NCBI RefSeq assembly: GCF_002162355.1
Contig: NZ_CP021434.1
Location: 2,456,501 to 2,520,500 of the forward strand
Length of the DNA stretch: 64,000 bases
From: Tumebacillus avium
Lineage (GTDB): Bacteria > Bacillota > Bacilli > Tumebacillales > Tumebacillaceae
Direction: 5' to 3'
Below the pieces are notes generated by a model, which worked only from the letters and a program-made list of their open reading frames with translations, had not been told where the DNA came from and did not search any database. The translations under genes were made by a program, and so were the position numbers. This document shows positions 51,356 to 60,111 of the stretch, piece by piece. Numbering within the stretch: the first letter of the stretch is position 1; each line of letters starts with the position of its first letter.

Positions 51356-52462
51356 TTATTCCGGCATGATGCCCGTATAGGTCGACTGCGGACGGATGAT
51401 CTTGCCTTGTGCCGCTTCGAGGATGTGCGCACACCAGCCGACGGTGCGGGAGACCGCAAACGACGGGGTGAACAGCTCATCGGGCAGGCCGATCGCACGC
51501 ATCACGGCAGCCGCGTAGAATTCCACGTTGGTGTTCAGGGGACGGTTGGGCTTGAACTCTTTCAACAGGCGCAGGCCCACTTCCTCAACATGCACGGCCA
51601 GCGCAAACCACGGGTCATCCCCGGCCAGCCCCGTCGCGATTGTCGACAACGCTTTGGCGCGCGGGTCGTAGGTGCGGTAGACGCGGTGGCCGAAGCCCAT
51701 CAGGCGCTCGCCCGCTTCCAGCTTGGCACGCAGCCACGGCTCGGCATTTTCCTTGGTGCCGATCGCTTCGATCATCTCGGTCACTTCGGACGGAGCGCCG
51801 CCGTGCAGCGGGCCTTTCAGTGCGCCAATCGCTGCGGTCACCGACGAGATCAGGTCGGAGCGGGTGGAGGCGACCACGCGGCCGGCGAACGTCGACGCGT
51901 TCAGCCCGTGCTCCTGGGTCAGAATCAGGTAGGCATCGAGCGCACGCACATGCGCCGCCTGCGGTTCCTGGCCTTTCAGCATGTACAGGTAATTCGCCGT
52001 GTGCCCGAGGTCAGCGCGCGGCGCGAGCGGTTCGCGCCCTTCGAGGCGGGCATAGCGGTACGCGACGAGGGTCGGCACTTTCGCCGTCAGCGCGATCACC
52101 TGCTCCAAGGTCGGCGGCCAGGCGGCAAAATCTTCGGTGCCGAGCAGGGACACGCCTGTCCGCAGCGCGCTCATCATATCGGTGTCAGCCGGGATCGCGT
52201 CGAGCGCCGCTTTCACAAAAGCTGGGAGTTCGCGCTGGGCAGCCAGCTTGTCGTGCAATGCTTTTGCTTCTTCTGCATTTGGCAGATGTCCGTACCAGAG
52301 GAGGTGGGCGACTTCTTCAAACGTATGGTTGAGGGCAAGGTCGCTGGCCCAATGGTTGCGGTAGACGAGCAGACCGTTTTGACCGTCGACGAGGCTCAAA
52401 TCGGTTTGTGCAACGACGACATTTTCAAGTCCGAGCGAGATCAGGTTGTTTTCCATGTTCAT
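51356..52462 (-). CDS. citA: Citrate synthase, CitA type
   Basis: 368 aa from ATG 52462 (SD AAAAGGAG; a second ATG two codons on is equally placed). Condenses acetyl-CoA with oxaloacetate. The catalytic histidines are in GPLHGGAPSEV and MGFGHRVYRTYDPRA. The place of the catalytic Asp (NVDFYSG in the major enzyme CitZ) reads NVEFYAA here, Glu at about residue 314, as I recall for Bacillus CitA, the minor enzyme. It is divergent from a LysR gene, as citA is from citR in Bacillus. Confidence 0.9.
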   Translation of the reverse strand: MNMENNLISLGLENVVVAQTDLSLVDGQNGLLVYRNHWASDLALNHTFEEVAHLLWYGHLPNAEEAKALHDKLAAQRELPAFVKAALDAIPADTDMMSALRTGVSLLGTEDFAAWPPTLEQVIALTAKVPTLVAYRYARLEGREPLAPRADLGHTANYLYMLKGQEPQAAHVRALDAYLILTQEHGLNASTFAGRVVASTRSDLISSVTAAIGALKGPLHGGAPSEVTEMIEAIGTKENAEPWLRAKLEAGERLMGFGHRVYRTYDPRAKALSTIATGLAGDDPWFALAVHVEEVGLRLLKEFKPNRPLNTNVEFYAAAVMRAIGLPDELFTPSFAVSRTVGWCAHILEAAQGKIIRPQSTYTGIMPE

Positions 52463-52542
52463 CCAACTCCTTTTCGTTTTTGCTTCTAGTTTCAGTATAT
52501 CGACACATTTTCGAAAGGAGAAATAGAGATACTTGTCGTATT

Positions 52543-52561
52543 CGATTATAAAATATAATCG
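52543..52561. promoter_or_regulatory. Perfect palindrome, candidate CitR operator
   Basis: CGATTATAAAATATAATCG, 8-bp arms and a 3-nt centre, between the divergent citA- and citR-like genes. It holds TATAAT-like -10 elements on both strands, so a bound regulator would block both promoters. Confidence 0.6.
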
Positions 52562-52586
52562 CTGAAAGGGTTGACAAGACTAAAAC

Positions 52587-53468
52587 ATGGATATCAAGCT
52601 CCTCCGAACGTTTATCATGATGGCGAAAGAGCTGAATTTCCACCGCACCGCCGAACGGCTGTACCTCGCCCAGCCCACCGTTTCTGTCCACATTCGCCAG
52701 TTGGAAGAGATGGTCGGCTATGCTTTGTTTGAGCGCACGGGACGCAAAGTGCGCCTGACCGCCGCCGGGGAACGGTTTCGCCTGCACGCCGACAAGATTT
52801 TGCAGGCGCACGACGAGGCGCTGTCCGATCTGGCGCGGTGGAAGGCCGGCTATGACGACCGCTTGGATCTGCTGCTCGCGCCTTTGTGCGCCGAGCATGT
52901 GCTGCCTCCGCTTTGGAAGCAGTATACGATGAAGCATCCGAACGTAGAAGTCCGCATCTATACCACGCTCTCCCCGTCGGTCGGCCCGGGCATCGCGGCC
53001 GGGCGCTCGCACGTTGGCTTGGCGCGGACGGCGTCCACGCATCCCGACACCGAATCGCACGTCCTGCACGAAGACCCGGTGCTGCTGGTCGCGCCAGGCA
53101 CGGTCGACCCGGAGCAAGTCGACTACCGCGAACTGCTGCTCGACCATCCGCTGCTCACGAAAAACCACCCTGAATACTGGGACGAACTCCTGTTCCAGCT
53201 CCACGAGACCCGCGCCCCGATCCGCCCGATGTCCGTCTCTCAGGTCGCCGTCACCCGCAAGCTGATCATCGAAGGGCTCGGCGTGTCGTTCCTGCCCCGG
53301 TCGGCCGTGCAGGAAGATCTGGAAAAAGGGGATCTGGTCGCCTTGCCCACGCCCGATCTGCGCCTGCCCACCGCCTACACCTATGTGATCACCCCACGCA
53401 ACAAAGAGCTGCCCCGGGCTGCGCAGGATTTTCTAAAATTGCTTTATGTAAACGAAGCCTCTTCATGA
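52587..53468 (+). CDS. citR: LysR-type regulator, CitR-like
   Basis: 293 aa. The N-terminal helix-turn-helix is LNFHRTAERLYLAQPTVSVH and IRQLEEMVGYALFERTGRKV. An effector domain of the LysR fold follows (about 90-290). In Bacillus CitR represses citA; the same divergent arrangement and the palindrome at 52543-52561 support that role here. ATG 52587 has no clear SD. Confidence 0.86.
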   Translation: MDIKLLRTFIMMAKELNFHRTAERLYLAQPTVSVHIRQLEEMVGYALFERTGRKVRLTAAGERFRLHADKILQAHDEALSDLARWKAGYDDRLDLLLAPLCAEHVLPPLWKQYTMKHPNVEVRIYTTLSPSVGPGIAAGRSHVGLARTASTHPDTESHVLHEDPVLLVAPGTVDPEQVDYRELLLDHPLLTKNHPEYWDELLFQLHETRAPIRPMSVSQVAVTRKLIIEGLGVSFLPRSAVQEDLEKGDLVALPTPDLRLPTAYTYVITPRNKELPRAAQDFLKLLYVNEASS

Positions 53469-53499
53469 TAAACTAGAAGCTGGAGGTGGCGATGAACGA

Positions 53500-53625
53500 T
53501 GATGAAACGACTCGTACTTTCCGGACTGATCCTCACCTGTGCGCTGACTTTTACCGGCTGCAGCGAGCAGGATCATGACCATGCTGCAACTCCTGCAACG
53601 CAGGCGCAGCACAACCACAACTAAT
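53500..53625 (+). CDS. Small His-rich lipoprotein
   Basis: 41 aa: MMKRLVLSGLILTCALTFTG then the lipobox Cys (C21) and a short tail EQDHDHAATPATQ ending HNHN. The histidines could bind a metal ion. The SD GGAGGTGG at 53483 is 11-12 nt from this ATG. It is better spaced for ATG 53493 in another frame, which gives an unrelated 28-residue ORF. Signal peptide plus lipobox make the longer frame the likely product. Confidence 0.55.
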
Positions 53626-53642
53626 CACAACTGCACACGCAT

Positions 53643-53679
53643 AAAAAAGCCGCCGAGCACGAGACTCTGCGGCTTTTTG
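53643..53679. terminator. Terminator between convergent genes
   Basis: AAAAAGCCGC - 15-nt loop - GCGGCTTTTT. Confidence 0.85.
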
Positions 53680-53694
53680 CTTTTGATCAGAACA

Positions 53695-53925
53695 TTACTT
53701 TTGCGGCTTTTGATACGGCTTGCGGCGCGAGAACTTGCGCGCCACGTTGTTGATCAGCAAAAACGCGCAGAAGATCCACGCATACCCGGTCAGCCCCATC
53801 AGCCAGTAGGGGAGCGTACCGCCTTGCCATTTGATCCGCACGGCAAAAGTCGTGCCCACCACCAGCAGCAAAAACGACAAAAACGCAAGCAGCCGGCCCA
53901 ACTTGCTCCGACGCCTTTCATTCAT
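53695..53925 (-). CDS. Small membrane protein
   Basis: 76 aa with two hydrophobic helices (LLAFLSFLLLVVGTTFAV and YWLMGLTGYAWIFCAFLLI) and basic ends. No family recognised. Its start overlaps the end of the pseudouridine synthase gene by 4 nt, so it is translated with it. Confidence 0.7.
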   Translation of the reverse strand: MNERRRSKLGRLLAFLSFLLLVVGTTFAVRIKWQGGTLPYWLMGLTGYAWIFCAFLLINNVARKFSRRKPYQKPQK

Positions 53926-54848
53926 CCTTGCACCTCAACGTTTGCCCCTTGCAGCTTCTCCTGCAGGGCGGCCAAGTCGTCTGCCAGCGGCGCGGTCAGC
54001 TCCATCTTCTCGCCGCTCACCGGGTGGGAGAAGGAGATCCGCGACGCATGCAGCGCCTGGCGTTTGATCAAGTTCAGCCCGACCCGCCCATACTGGCGGT
54101 CGCCGAGCACAGGATGGCCGAGGTGAGTCATATGTACGCGGATCTGGTGCGTGCGGCCCGTTTCCAATTCCAGATGCACAAGCGTCGCCGTGTCATAGCG
54201 CGTCACCACTTCATAGCGGGTCAACGCAAATTCACCGGCGTTGGGACGCACGGCGCGCAGGTTCGGATTTTGCTTATGCTTGCCGATCGGCGCATCGATC
54301 TGCCCGCGCTCTTCGGAGACGGTGCCGTCGACAAACGCCAGATACTCGCGCTTCAGCTCCCGTTCGCGCAGTTGGCGGTCGAGATGCTGGTGGGCAAACG
54401 CCGTCTTCGCCACGACCAGCACGCCCGACGTGTCGCGGTCGATGCGGTGCACCGGGCGGATTTTGGCCTGCAGGCCCTGCTGCAAAAAGTGCCAGGTCAG
54501 CCCGTGCGACAACGTTTCGGTCTGCGTTGGGTTGGTCGGATGCACCAGCACAAAAGGCGGCTTGTTCACAACGATCAGATGCTCGTCTTCAAATAAAATA
54601 TTGAGCGGCATTTCAACAGGTGCCAGCCCCGCTTCCTCTGTAAAGGACATCGCGGCGCGGATCACGTCGCCTTCCTTCACTTCGCGGCCGAGAAAAGCCG
54701 GCTTTTTATTGAGCTGCACGCCTTTGGAGCGCGTCAGCTTCTGGATCATCCGCCGCGAGATGGAGAGCGTGCCCGTCAAAATCTCCTCCACCGTCCGGCC
54801 CGCTTCTGCAGCGGTCACCGTGTGGGCGGTCCATTTCCGTTCCGACAT
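53922..54848 (-). CDS. RluA-family pseudouridine synthase
   Basis: 308 aa. An N-terminal S4-like RNA-binding segment (LSISRRMIQKLTRSKGVQLN) precedes the catalytic domain with VHRIDRDTSGVLVVAK (catalytic Asp), HLDRQLRERELKREYLAFVD and ELETGRTHQIRVHMTHLGHP. These are the standard motifs I-III of the RluA/RluD family, acting on rRNA or tRNA uridines. Which site is modified cannot be said; Bacillus has several paralogues (YlyB, YjbO, YhcT). Confidence 0.93.
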   Translation of the reverse strand: MSERKWTAHTVTAAEAGRTVEEILTGTLSISRRMIQKLTRSKGVQLNKKPAFLGREVKEGDVIRAAMSFTEEAGLAPVEMPLNILFEDEHLIVVNKPPFVLVHPTNPTQTETLSHGLTWHFLQQGLQAKIRPVHRIDRDTSGVLVVAKTAFAHQHLDRQLRERELKREYLAFVDGTVSEERGQIDAPIGKHKQNPNLRAVRPNAGEFALTRYEVVTRYDTATLVHLELETGRTHQIRVHMTHLGHPVLGDRQYGRVGLNLIKRQALHASRISFSHPVSGEKMELTAPLADDLAALQEKLQGANVEVQG

Positions 54849-54929
54849 GAAAATTGCCTCCGTTCCGTTGTTTCACCGTAGTATTCCCTTTGTATCACAG
54901 TCCACTCGTTCTGCAAAGCCAAACGATAC

Positions 54930-54956
54930 AAAAAGAGCAGCCGGTGAGGGCTGCCC
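54930..54956 (-). terminator. Terminator of the DUF1540 gene
   Basis: Minus strand GCAGCC-CTCACC-GGCTGC followed by TCTTTTTG. Confidence 0.8.
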
Positions 54957-54972
54957 GATTTGTGGTGCGCAG

Positions 54973-55188
54973 TTACTGCTCTTTTTTCTTTTGTTTGAAA
55001 GTGTGGCACATGGTAGCGGCACTGTTTTGCGCGTAATCTTTGTGCACACCGTCGCCGACCTCGCCGAACTCCGTCGAGAAGTCGCGATTTGCGTGAGCGT
55101 CGATCTCCACCAGAATGGAATTTGCGACGCAAGCGCCGCCTTTCGCCCAGTATTCACAGTTGCTTACCGAACAGCGTACCTCCGGCAT
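54973..55188 (-). CDS. DUF1540 protein
   Basis: 71 aa from ATG 55188; an ATG two codons upstream (55194) is only 3 nt from the SD AAAGGAG. Motif VRCSVSNCEYWAKGGACVAN with a later TMCHTFK gives four cysteines spaced as in DUF1540, a likely zinc-binding family of unknown role common in spore-forming Firmicutes. Confidence 0.85.
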   Translation of the reverse strand: MPEVRCSVSNCEYWAKGGACVANSILVEIDAHANRDFSTEFGEVGDGVHKDYAQNSAATMCHTFKQKKKEQ

Positions 55189-55452
55189 CCACATGCACTC
55201 CTTTCAAAATGGGGTCTGGGCTTAGTATGGCTTCCCGCGATTGTCGAAACCATGTCAAGTTTTGGCGAAAGTGTCTTTTGTGCTTTACCGCATAACTGCA
55301 TACGGGCGGTGACGCATCCTCTTGCAGGACAAGGGCAGAGATTGGTAATCTGAACTTGAAATGTTTTGAAAACGGATTCCCGACAAATGGGAACCTGTCA
55401 AAGAGGGAAGTCTACTTTCGAGAGACCTTTTATAGTAGGGGGAATATGGATA

Positions 55453-56553
55453 ATGGCAGAACAAATGGACTTTTTACCGCTTCGTCATGTCGATTTTGTA
55501 GAATTTTATGTAGGGAATGCGAAACAAGCAGCCTACTACCTCGCTGGCGCATTCGGCTTCAAGCCGGTCGCGTTCAAAGGTCTTGAGACGGGTTCCCGTG
55601 ACCGCGTTTCTTATTTGATGCAATCGGGCGACATCAACATCGTCCTGACCGGCACCTTGGTGCAGGACAACGAGATCGCAGAGCACGTGAAAGTGCATGG
55701 CGACGGCGTCAAAGACATCGCAATGCGCGTTGACGATGCTGCGGCAGCGTACGAGGAAGCGATCAAACGCGGCGCGAAATCCGCGTTCGAACCCCAAGAA
55801 ATCTCCGATGAAAACGGCTCCGTCAAAGTGGCGGCGATCTATACCTACGGCGAAACCCTGCACACCTTTGTGGAGCGCGACAACTACAAAGGCATCTTCC
55901 TGCCGGGCTTCAAGGCATTCACCGGCCAAATGCCGGTCAACAACTCCGGCCTCGTGGCATGCGACCACATCGTCGGCAACGTCGAAGAAGGCAAGATGAA
56001 CGAGTGGATGGACTACTATGCACAAGTGCTGGGCTTCTCGCAGCTGATCTCCTTCGACGACAACGACATCTCCACCGAATACACCGCGCTGATGTCCAAA
56101 GTGATGCAAAACGGCACCGGCCGCATCAAGTTCCCGATCAACGAGCCGGCACAAGGCAAGAAGAAGTCGCAGATCGAAGAGTATCTCGACTTCTACAACG
56201 GCCCGGGCGCACAGCACATGGCGCTGCTCACCCATGACATCATCGAAACGGTGGCGATTCTGCGCGAAAACGGCGTCGAGTTCCTCAACGTTCCGGACAC
56301 CTACTACGAAGACCTGAAGAGCCGCGTCGGCGAGATCGACGAGGAGATTGAAGAGATCAAGAAGCTGAACCTGCTCGTCGACCGCGACGAAGACGGCTAC
56401 CTGCTCCAGATCTTCACCAAGCCGATCATGGACCGCCCGACCTTCTTCTTTGAGATCATCCAGCGCAAAGGCGCGAAGAGCTTCGGCAAAGGCAACTTCA
56501 AGGCGCTGTTCGAAGCGATCGAGCGCGAGCAAGAACTGCGCGGCACCCTGTAA
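55453..56553 (+). CDS. hppD: 4-hydroxyphenylpyruvate dioxygenase
   Basis: 366 aa from ATG 55453, behind a GGGGG SD at slightly long spacing. Converts 4-hydroxyphenylpyruvate to homogentisate with Fe(II). N-terminal VDFVEFYVGNAKQAAYYLAG and FGF; metal ligands in VACDHIVGNVEEG (His), GPGAQHMALLTHDI (His) and PTFFFEIIQRKG (Glu). First gene of the tyrosine-degradation operon; the FAH gene begins on the last base of its stop codon. A possible promoter TTGCAG-18-TAATCT lies at 55323-55352 (weak). Confidence 0.96.
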   Translation: MAEQMDFLPLRHVDFVEFYVGNAKQAAYYLAGAFGFKPVAFKGLETGSRDRVSYLMQSGDINIVLTGTLVQDNEIAEHVKVHGDGVKDIAMRVDDAAAAYEEAIKRGAKSAFEPQEISDENGSVKVAAIYTYGETLHTFVERDNYKGIFLPGFKAFTGQMPVNNSGLVACDHIVGNVEEGKMNEWMDYYAQVLGFSQLISFDDNDISTEYTALMSKVMQNGTGRIKFPINEPAQGKKKSQIEEYLDFYNGPGAQHMALLTHDIIETVAILRENGVEFLNVPDTYYEDLKSRVGEIDEEIEEIKKLNLLVDRDEDGYLLQIFTKPIMDRPTFFFEIIQRKGAKSFGKGNFKALFEAIEREQELRGTL

Positions 56554-57515
56554 TGAAATTCGTATCGTATCAGCACAAGGAGCTGGGCGAGCGCGCGGGG
56601 TATCTGCAGCACGATCATGTGCTGGACCTGGCGCTCGCAGAGTCTTGGGCACAGGAGCAAGGACGTTGCCATACGCAACGTCCTCTTCCTGTAACGATGG
56701 CCGGGATTTTGGAACTGGAGGCGGAGGGGCTGGCTCAGGCGCGCGCGATCGCCGAAGTCACCCGAGACACGCCGGCAGCCGAACTTCCTTTTGCGATTCC
56801 GCTGACCGCAGCGCACCTGCTGGCGCCGGTGCCGCGTCCGCGGTCGTTTCGCGACTTCTATGCGTTTGAAGAGCATGTGAAGACCGCGCGCGGCCGCCGT
56901 GGCCTCGACATGGTGCCGGAGTGGTACGATTTTCCGGTGTTTTATTTCTCCAACCACAACGCGTTTGTGGGTCCCGATGCCGATGTGGAGCGCCCGGCGT
57001 ACACCACCTGGCTCGACTATGAGCTGGAGATCGCCTGCGTGATCGGCAAGACGGGGCGCGACATCAAGCCGGAAGCGGCGCATGAGTACATCGCCGGTTT
57101 TGCCGTCCTGAACGACTGGTCGGCCCGCGACGTGCAGCGCGAAGAGGTGAAAGTGGGCTTGGGTCCGGCGAAAGGCAAAGATTTTGCCACTTCGATGGGG
57201 CCGTACCTGCTGACGCTCGACGAGTTGGAAGATGTGCGCGACGGCGACCGCTGGAAACTGGAGATGACAGCGAAAGTGAACGGGCAAGAGCTTTCGCGCG
57301 GCAACTTCGGCAGAATCTATTTTTCCTTTGGCGACCTGATCGCCCGCGCATCGGACGGCGTGACGCTCTATCCGGGCGATGTGATCGGATCAGGCACAGT
57401 GGGCACCGGCTGCATTTTGGAGCTTGGCACCGAGGTGCACCGCTGGCTGGAACCGGGCGACGTGGTCGAACTGGAGATCGAACGGCTGGGCGTCCTGCGC
57501 AACCGCGTGAAATAG
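56553..57515 (+). CDS. Fumarylacetoacetate hydrolase family protein
   Basis: 320 aa. C-terminal FAH domain: RDFYAFEEHVKTARGRRG, DYELEIACVIGKTGRD, FAVLNDWSARDVQREEV, GPAKGKDFATSMGPYL and IGSGTVGTGCILELG, with the acidic metal ligands. It should split fumarylacetoacetate into fumarate and acetoacetate. It sits between hppD and hmgA, which supports this function; no maleylacetoacetate isomerase gene is in the window. Confidence 0.93.
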   Translation: MKFVSYQHKELGERAGYLQHDHVLDLALAESWAQEQGRCHTQRPLPVTMAGILELEAEGLAQARAIAEVTRDTPAAELPFAIPLTAAHLLAPVPRPRSFRDFYAFEEHVKTARGRRGLDMVPEWYDFPVFYFSNHNAFVGPDADVERPAYTTWLDYELEIACVIGKTGRDIKPEAAHEYIAGFAVLNDWSARDVQREEVKVGLGPAKGKDFATSMGPYLLTLDELEDVRDGDRWKLEMTAKVNGQELSRGNFGRIYFSFGDLIARASDGVTLYPGDVIGSGTVGTGCILELGTEVHRWLEPGDVVELEIERLGVLRNRVK

Positions 57516-57557
57516 AGAAAAACAGAGATTGATTGAAGCAGAGAGGAGGCAGAGGCT

Positions 57558-58718
57558 GTGCCATTCTATCATAAATTAGGCGAAGTTCCGGCCAAGCGCC
57601 ATACGCAGTTCCGCCAGGCGGACGGCTCCTTGTACCGCGAACAGCTGATGTCGACAAAAGGCTTTTCCGACATCTACTCGCTGACCTACCATATCAACCC
57701 GCCGACGCAAGTGACGCGGGTGGAGAAGATCCGTGACATCGTGATCGAAAAAGAAGAGCAAGGCGCGCTGAAACACCGCCACTTCCTGGCGCATCGCGCG
57801 GAGCTGAAAGGCGACCCGATCGACTCCCGCCAAGTCCTGATGTTCAACAGCGACGTGTCGCTGGCGATCTCCAAGCCGACCGAAGAGATGAACTACCACT
57901 ACCGCAACTCGGACTGCGACGAAGTGCTGTTTGTCCACGAAGGCGAAGGCGTGCTGGAGACGATCTTCGGCAACCTGACCTACGGCAAAGGCGATTACCT
58001 CGTCATCCCGGTCGGCACGACCTACCGCGTGGTGATGCACACCCCGAGCCGCTTTTTCGTGATCGAATCGGCGTCGATGATCAAAACGCCGAAGCGCTAC
58101 CGCAACGAACACGGTCAGTTGGAAGAGCATGCGCCGTTCTACGAGCGCGACATCCGTCCGCCGTCTGAACTGGTCACCCACGATGAAAAAGGCGAGTTCG
58201 AAGTTCGCGTGAAGTCGCGCAATCAACTGCACTCGTACATTTTCGATTTCCATCCGCTCGACGTGGTGGGCTGGGACGGCTACCTGTTCCCGTATGCGTT
58301 TAACATCGGGGACTTCGAGCCGATCACCGGGCGTCTGCATCAGCCGCCGCCGGTGCACCAGACTTTCCAAGGCGAAGGTTTTGTCATCTGCTCGTTTGTG
58401 CCGCGCCTGTACGACTACCATCCGCTGTCCATTCCGGCGCCTTACTTCCACTCGAACATCGAGTCGGATGAAGTGCTGTACTATGTGGACGGCAACTTCA
58501 TGAGCCGCAAAGGCATCGAAGAAGGCTCCGTCACCCTGCATCCGATGGGCATCCCGCACGGCCCGCATCCGGGCACGATCGAAGCGTCGATCGGCAAGAC
58601 GGAAACGAACGAGCTGGCCGTCATGGTCGACACGTTCAAGCCGCTGCACATCGCCAAAGCTGCGCACAAGGTGGAAGACGAGAACTACATGTACTCCTGG
58701 CTGCCACCGAAGGCGTAA
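57558..58718 (+). CDS. hmgA: Homogentisate 1,2-dioxygenase
   Basis: 386 aa from GTG 57558 (SD GAGAGGAGG). Cupin-type ring-opening dioxygenase giving maleylacetoacetate. Fe ligands lie in the C-terminal third: VPRLYDYHPLSIPAPYFHSN and ESDEVLYYVDGNF with HPMGIPHGPHPG. The bacterial short form (about 385 aa) is typical of Bacillota. It completes hppD-FAH-hmgA. Confidence 0.94.
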   Translation: MPFYHKLGEVPAKRHTQFRQADGSLYREQLMSTKGFSDIYSLTYHINPPTQVTRVEKIRDIVIEKEEQGALKHRHFLAHRAELKGDPIDSRQVLMFNSDVSLAISKPTEEMNYHYRNSDCDEVLFVHEGEGVLETIFGNLTYGKGDYLVIPVGTTYRVVMHTPSRFFVIESASMIKTPKRYRNEHGQLEEHAPFYERDIRPPSELVTHDEKGEFEVRVKSRNQLHSYIFDFHPLDVVGWDGYLFPYAFNIGDFEPITGRLHQPPPVHQTFQGEGFVICSFVPRLYDYHPLSIPAPYFHSNIESDEVLYYVDGNFMSRKGIEEGSVTLHPMGIPHGPHPGTIEASIGKTETNELAVMVDTFKPLHIAKAAHKVEDENYMYSWLPPKA

Positions 58719-58736
58719 AGAAAGAGAGGAAAAGAC

Positions 58737-59345
58737 ATGCAACTCGATCCGGCTACACTCTCTTGGGAAGCTGCGTACAAATACCTGAACGGAGCGATCC
58801 TGCCGCGTCCGATCGCTTTTGTTTCCACGGTCGACGGGGAAGGGAACACCAACCTCGCGCCGTTTTCCTTCTTCACCGCAGTGGCGGCGAATCCGCTGAC
58901 GATCTGCTTTTCGGTCATGCGCCGTGGCACGGACGGTGAGAAGAAAGACACCTTGGTCAACATCGAAAACACCAAGGAGTTTGTCGTCAACGTCGTTTCC
59001 GAATCGTTTGCCAACCAGATGAACGTGACGGCTACCGAGTTCCCGCACGGCGTTTCCGAGTTCTCCGAGTCCGGCCTGACACCGGTGCCAAGCACGGTCG
59101 TGCAAGCGCCGCGCGTCAAGGAATCCTTGGTCAACTTCGAATGCAAGCTGACCGAGATCGTGCACATCGGGGACGGCAAAGGCGCCGGGTCGCTGGTCAT
59201 CGGTCAGGTGGTGCAGGTGCACGTCGACGATGAAATTCATTTTGACGGCAAGATCGATACGCATAAACTCCAGCCGATCGGACGTCTCGCCGGGGCCGAC
59301 TATGTGCGCGTCACCGACACGTTTGAAATGGTGCGGAAAAAATAG
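58737..59345 (+). CDS. Flavin reductase family protein
   Basis: 202 aa, SD AAGAGAGGAA 5 nt before ATG 58737. FMN-binding split barrel with NGAILPRPIAFVSTVDGEGN, NLAPFSFFTAVAANPLTICF and ENTKEFVVNVVSE. Such proteins reduce flavin or act as flavin-dependent oxidoreductases. It is the last gene of the tyrosine operon (18 nt after hmgA); its part in the pathway is not obvious. Confidence 0.9.
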   Translation: MQLDPATLSWEAAYKYLNGAILPRPIAFVSTVDGEGNTNLAPFSFFTAVAANPLTICFSVMRRGTDGEKKDTLVNIENTKEFVVNVVSESFANQMNVTATEFPHGVSEFSESGLTPVPSTVVQAPRVKESLVNFECKLTEIVHIGDGKGAGSLVIGQVVQVHVDDEIHFDGKIDTHKLQPIGRLAGADYVRVTDTFEMVRKK

Positions 59346-59354
59346 TACGCTAAA

Positions 59355-59388
59355 CAAGGCAACCTGTCGCACAGGTTGCCTTGTCCTT
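59355..59388 (+). terminator. Rho-independent terminator of the tyrosine operon
   Basis: AAGGCAACCTGT-CGC-ACAGGTTGCCTT, followed by a weak T-rich tail GTCCTTTG. Confidence 0.75.
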
Positions 59389-59410
59389 TGCGAAGGGAGG
59401 CCTACATAAG

Positions 59411-59629
59411 ATGTCAGAATCGTATTACGCAACGTATGCGGTCGAAGCGCTGGGGCCGATGAAGGCGCGGTTTGCCGATATCGACAAGCGGGACGGATTT
59501 GAGATTTCGCTTGGGATGTACAAAGCCAATCTCGGGCCGGTGACGCGCGATGTATTTTTGCAATACGCACAACGATTTGAAGGCGAAGTGCTGGAACTTG
59601 CCGAATCGGAAGGGGAAAAAACGAAATGA
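59411..59629 (+). CDS. Hypothetical protein
   Basis: 72 aa from ATG 59411 (SD GGGAGG, 10 nt). Soluble, mixed charge: YYATYAVEALGPMKARFADI, DKRDGFEISLGMYKANLGPV. Not recognised. It overlaps the following membrane gene by ATGA, so the two work as a unit. Confidence 0.65.
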   Translation: MSESYYATYAVEALGPMKARFADIDKRDGFEISLGMYKANLGPVTRDVFLQYAQRFEGEVLELAESEGEKTK

Positions 59630-60006
59630 CGAAGCTGATCATCACCTTGCTCTTGCCGCTCTTGGCGGTCGTGTGGCTGTTTTATGTGATCAAGCGCAAG
59701 GCGAAATACCAAACGGCGGTGGACGGCATCGGCGCGATGCTGATCTATTGGATCGTCGGGTTCCTCGTGACCTGGCTGTTTGCGACCTACCTCGGGCTCT
59801 ACCTGTACGGGATGGCGCAGCAGCAGGAAGTGGGCGGCAGCGCGAAGATTCTGTTTGTGCTGAGCGTTTATGTCGGCGGCCTGTGGGGCGCGTTGCTGCC
59901 GTACCGGGCGTATGCGCGTTCGAACAAGGACAGCGTGTGGATTTGGCTGGGCAGCGCGCTTTTGTACAGCGTGCTGTTCTATCTGTCGACGATGTTTGTA
60001 CGGTAG
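59626..60006 (+). CDS. Hypothetical integral membrane protein
   Basis: 126 aa with four hydrophobic helices (LIITLLLPLLAVVWLFYVI; GAMLIYWIVGFLVTWLF; ILFVLSVYVGGLWGALL; VWIWLGSALLYSVLFYL). No family recognised. Overlaps the upstream small gene by 4 nt. Confidence 0.72.
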   Translation: MTKLIITLLLPLLAVVWLFYVIKRKAKYQTAVDGIGAMLIYWIVGFLVTWLFATYLGLYLYGMAQQQEVGGSAKILFVLSVYVGGLWGALLPYRAYARSNKDSVWIWLGSALLYSVLFYLSTMFVR

Positions 60007-60048
60007 AAATTTGATTTTCGATTATTATTAAATTTCTGTCTATTTCTG

Positions 60049-60077
60049 TTGAAATACAGATTTTTATGTCGTATAAT
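60049..60077 (+). promoter_or_regulatory. Sigma-A promoter of the ZTP-riboswitch transcript
   Basis: -35 TTGAAA (60049-60054), 17-bp spacer, -10 TATAAT (60072-60077). Predicted start near 60084, about 200 nt ahead of the riboswitch. Confidence 0.8.
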
Positions 60078-60111
60078 GTTCTTGGGGGATGCACTTATTT
60101 AAAGCAGTGAA

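Noticed and set aside
57576-59645. Very long open frame on the minus strand opposite hmgA and the flavin reductase
   Set aside because: It is antisense to well-identified enzymes; long antisense frames are common in GC-rich coding DNA. Arg/His/Val-rich composition, no SD and no family motif.
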